Below are positions 6,158 to 7,017 of a stretch of 7,017 nt of DNA, piece by piece. How positions within the stretch are numbered: position 1 is the stretch's first letter; each line of letters begins with the position of its first letter. Source of the DNA: an uncultured Litorivicinus sp. (GTDB lineage: Bacteria > Pseudomonadota > Gammaproteobacteria > Pseudomonadales > Litorivicinaceae); NCBI GenBank assembly GCA_938091715.1, contig CALKMT010000138.1, positions 1-7,017 on the forward strand, in the 5' to 3' direction. The position numbers and the translations under genes were made by a program. Below the pieces are notes generated by a model. That model did not search any database. It saw only the letters and a list, made by a program, of their open reading frames with translations, and had not been told where the DNA came from.

Positions 6158-7017
6158 ATGGCTACCGAACACACCCCCTTTGAAAACCGCATGGTCGATC
6201 TAGGCGTATGGCTACTCAAAGGCGTGTGCGCATTGCCCCGTCCTGCCGGGCGCTTTTTTGGTCGATTGCTGGGCGACGCCACTGCATTCTTCTCGAAAAA
6301 CCGCAGGCACGTTTGTCACACCAACATCGCGCTGTGCTTCCCTGACATGCCCCTTCGAAATCGCATCGATTTGTCCAACGAAGTGTTCCAAAACAATGGT
6401 ATTGGCCTGATTGAAACCGGCTGGGCCTGGTGGTCCGACCCGGAACCCTTTTGGACCGACCTAGAGATCGAGGGCGCCGCGCACCTGGAAACAGCCCTAG
6501 CGGTTGGCAAAGGTGTCTTGTTGATTGGCGGTCATTACTCTGCGTTGGATTTGGGCGGACTGTTGTTCGCTAAAATCGCCCCGCGCTTTGCGGCCACCTA
6601 TCGGCCGCATAATTTTCAGCGCTTGGAGAACGAACTGGTGGCAGGCCGAGGCCGGTTTATGGACTTGATCGATCGAAACAATATTCGTGGGATTTTTCGA
6701 GCCCTGGATAGCAATCAAATCGTTTGGTTCGCGCCGGATCAAGACTTGGGCGATGATCATGCCCATGTGTTTTCAGACTTTTTCGGTGTGCCTGCTGCCA
6801 CCACCCCCGCCCTGCGTAAGATGGTGCGCCGCGGCGCCACTCCCCTGAGCATTAGTTTTCACCGACGCTCGGACGGGGGCTATCGGATGACCTTGATTCC
6901 CTGGCCAGGCGACGTTTTTGACATGGACGATCAAGCGTTTGCCGACCGAATGAACCAAATTATTGAGTCACAGGTGGCGAGAGAGCCCGGGCAGTACATG
7001 TGGGTTCACCGGCGGTT
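6158..7017 (+). CDS. Lipid A biosynthesis late acyltransferase (LpxL/HtrB family), C-terminus outside window
   Basis: The frame runs from ATG 6158 to the window edge without a stop, giving 286 complete codons plus two bases; the family is about 290-320 residues, so only a short tail is missing. LpxL-type enzymes move an acyl chain from acyl-ACP to Kdo2-lipid IVA at the inner face of the inner membrane. A hydrophobic N-terminus (VDLGVWLLKGVCAL, 13-26) fits membrane association. LLIGGHYSALDLGG (121-134) contains the HX4D/E catalytic motif as H126 and D131; E. coli LpxL has Glu at the second position. FAPDQDLG (191-198) is the conserved PDQD motif, and GQYMWVHRR (278-286) matches the C-terminal WxHRR motif just before the edge. 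AAGG 6 bp upstream supports the start. It could be an LpxL, LpxP or LpxM-type paralogue, and acyl length and position cannot be told, so no gene symbol is given. Adjacent hldE and nearby waaA fit a lipid A role. Confidence 0.92.
   Translation, partial: MATEHTPFENRMVDLGVWLLKGVCALPRPAGRFFGRLLGDATAFFSKNRRHVCHTNIALCFPDMPLRNRIDLSNEVFQNNGIGLIETGWAWWSDPEPFWTDLEIEGAAHLETALAVGKGVLLIGGHYSALDLGGLLFAKIAPRFAATYRPHNFQRLENELVAGRGRFMDLIDRNNIRGIFRALDSNQIVWFAPDQDLGDDHAHVFSDFFGVPAATTPALRKMVRRGATPLSISFHRRSDGGYRMTLIPWPGDVFDMDDQAFADRMNQIIESQVAREPGQYMWVHRR

Noticed and set aside
6316..6958. Three minus-strand open frames opposite the lpxL-like gene
   Set aside because: The plus strand encodes a full set of acyltransferase motifs across the same bases; the minus-strand products have no recognisable features.
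1..7017. tRNA, rRNA, CRISPR array, insertion sequence or phage attachment site
   Set aside because: Conserved protein genes fill almost the whole window, and I saw no regularly spaced repeats, transposase motifs, flanking duplications or cloverleaf-like segments.

Overview
The window comes from a Gram-negative bacterium, most likely a gammaproteobacterium. It is part of a cell-envelope region dominated by lipopolysaccharide (LPS) genes: Kdo transferase, both ADP-heptose enzymes GmhA and HldE, a lipid A late acyltransferase, and the tail of a surface-polysaccharide gene cluster. The species cannot be read from the sequence. The gene set resembles, from memory, the waaA/rfaE neighbourhood of pseudomonads and related marine gammaproteobacteria. 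Coding density is very high: the longest stretch without a gene is 79 bp, so no gap over 300 bp needs separate description.

Layout. (1) 1-1052, plus strand: the C-terminal part of an NAD-dependent sugar-nucleotide epimerase/reductase, overlapping by 4 bp an initiating phosphoglycosyl transferase. This is the end of an O-antigen or exopolysaccharide cluster and has lower GC (about 51% by hand count) than the rest (about 60% in the parts sampled). (2) 1049-2242, minus strand: waaA. (3) 2263-4684, plus strand: a compact operon of an FAD-dependent oxidoreductase, an aldo/keto reductase (8-bp overlap) and gmhA (9-bp gap). (4) 4681-6078, minus strand: hldE. (5) 6158-7017, plus strand: an lpxL/htrB-type acyltransferase running off the right edge.

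How they fit together. GmhA and the two-domain HldE carry out three of the five steps from sedoheptulose 7-phosphate to ADP-heptose, the inner-core donor sugar; GmhB and HldD are not here. WaaA adds Kdo to lipid IVA, and the LpxL-like enzyme then acylates Kdo-lipid A. The epimerase and glycosyl-1-phosphate transferase would supply and start an undecaprenyl-linked glycan. The FAD oxidoreductase/aldo-keto reductase pair has no known role in LPS synthesis and is the least understood part.

Structural points: both convergent gene pairs (sugar transferase/waaA and gmhA/hldE) share the same 4-bp CTAG, which is a stop codon on each strand. The divergent waaA/FAD gene pair has start codons only 20 bp apart, with a perfect 12-bp palindrome across one of them. 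I found no RNA genes, mobile elements, CRISPR arrays or convincing intrinsic terminators, and no clear evidence of a new biological system.
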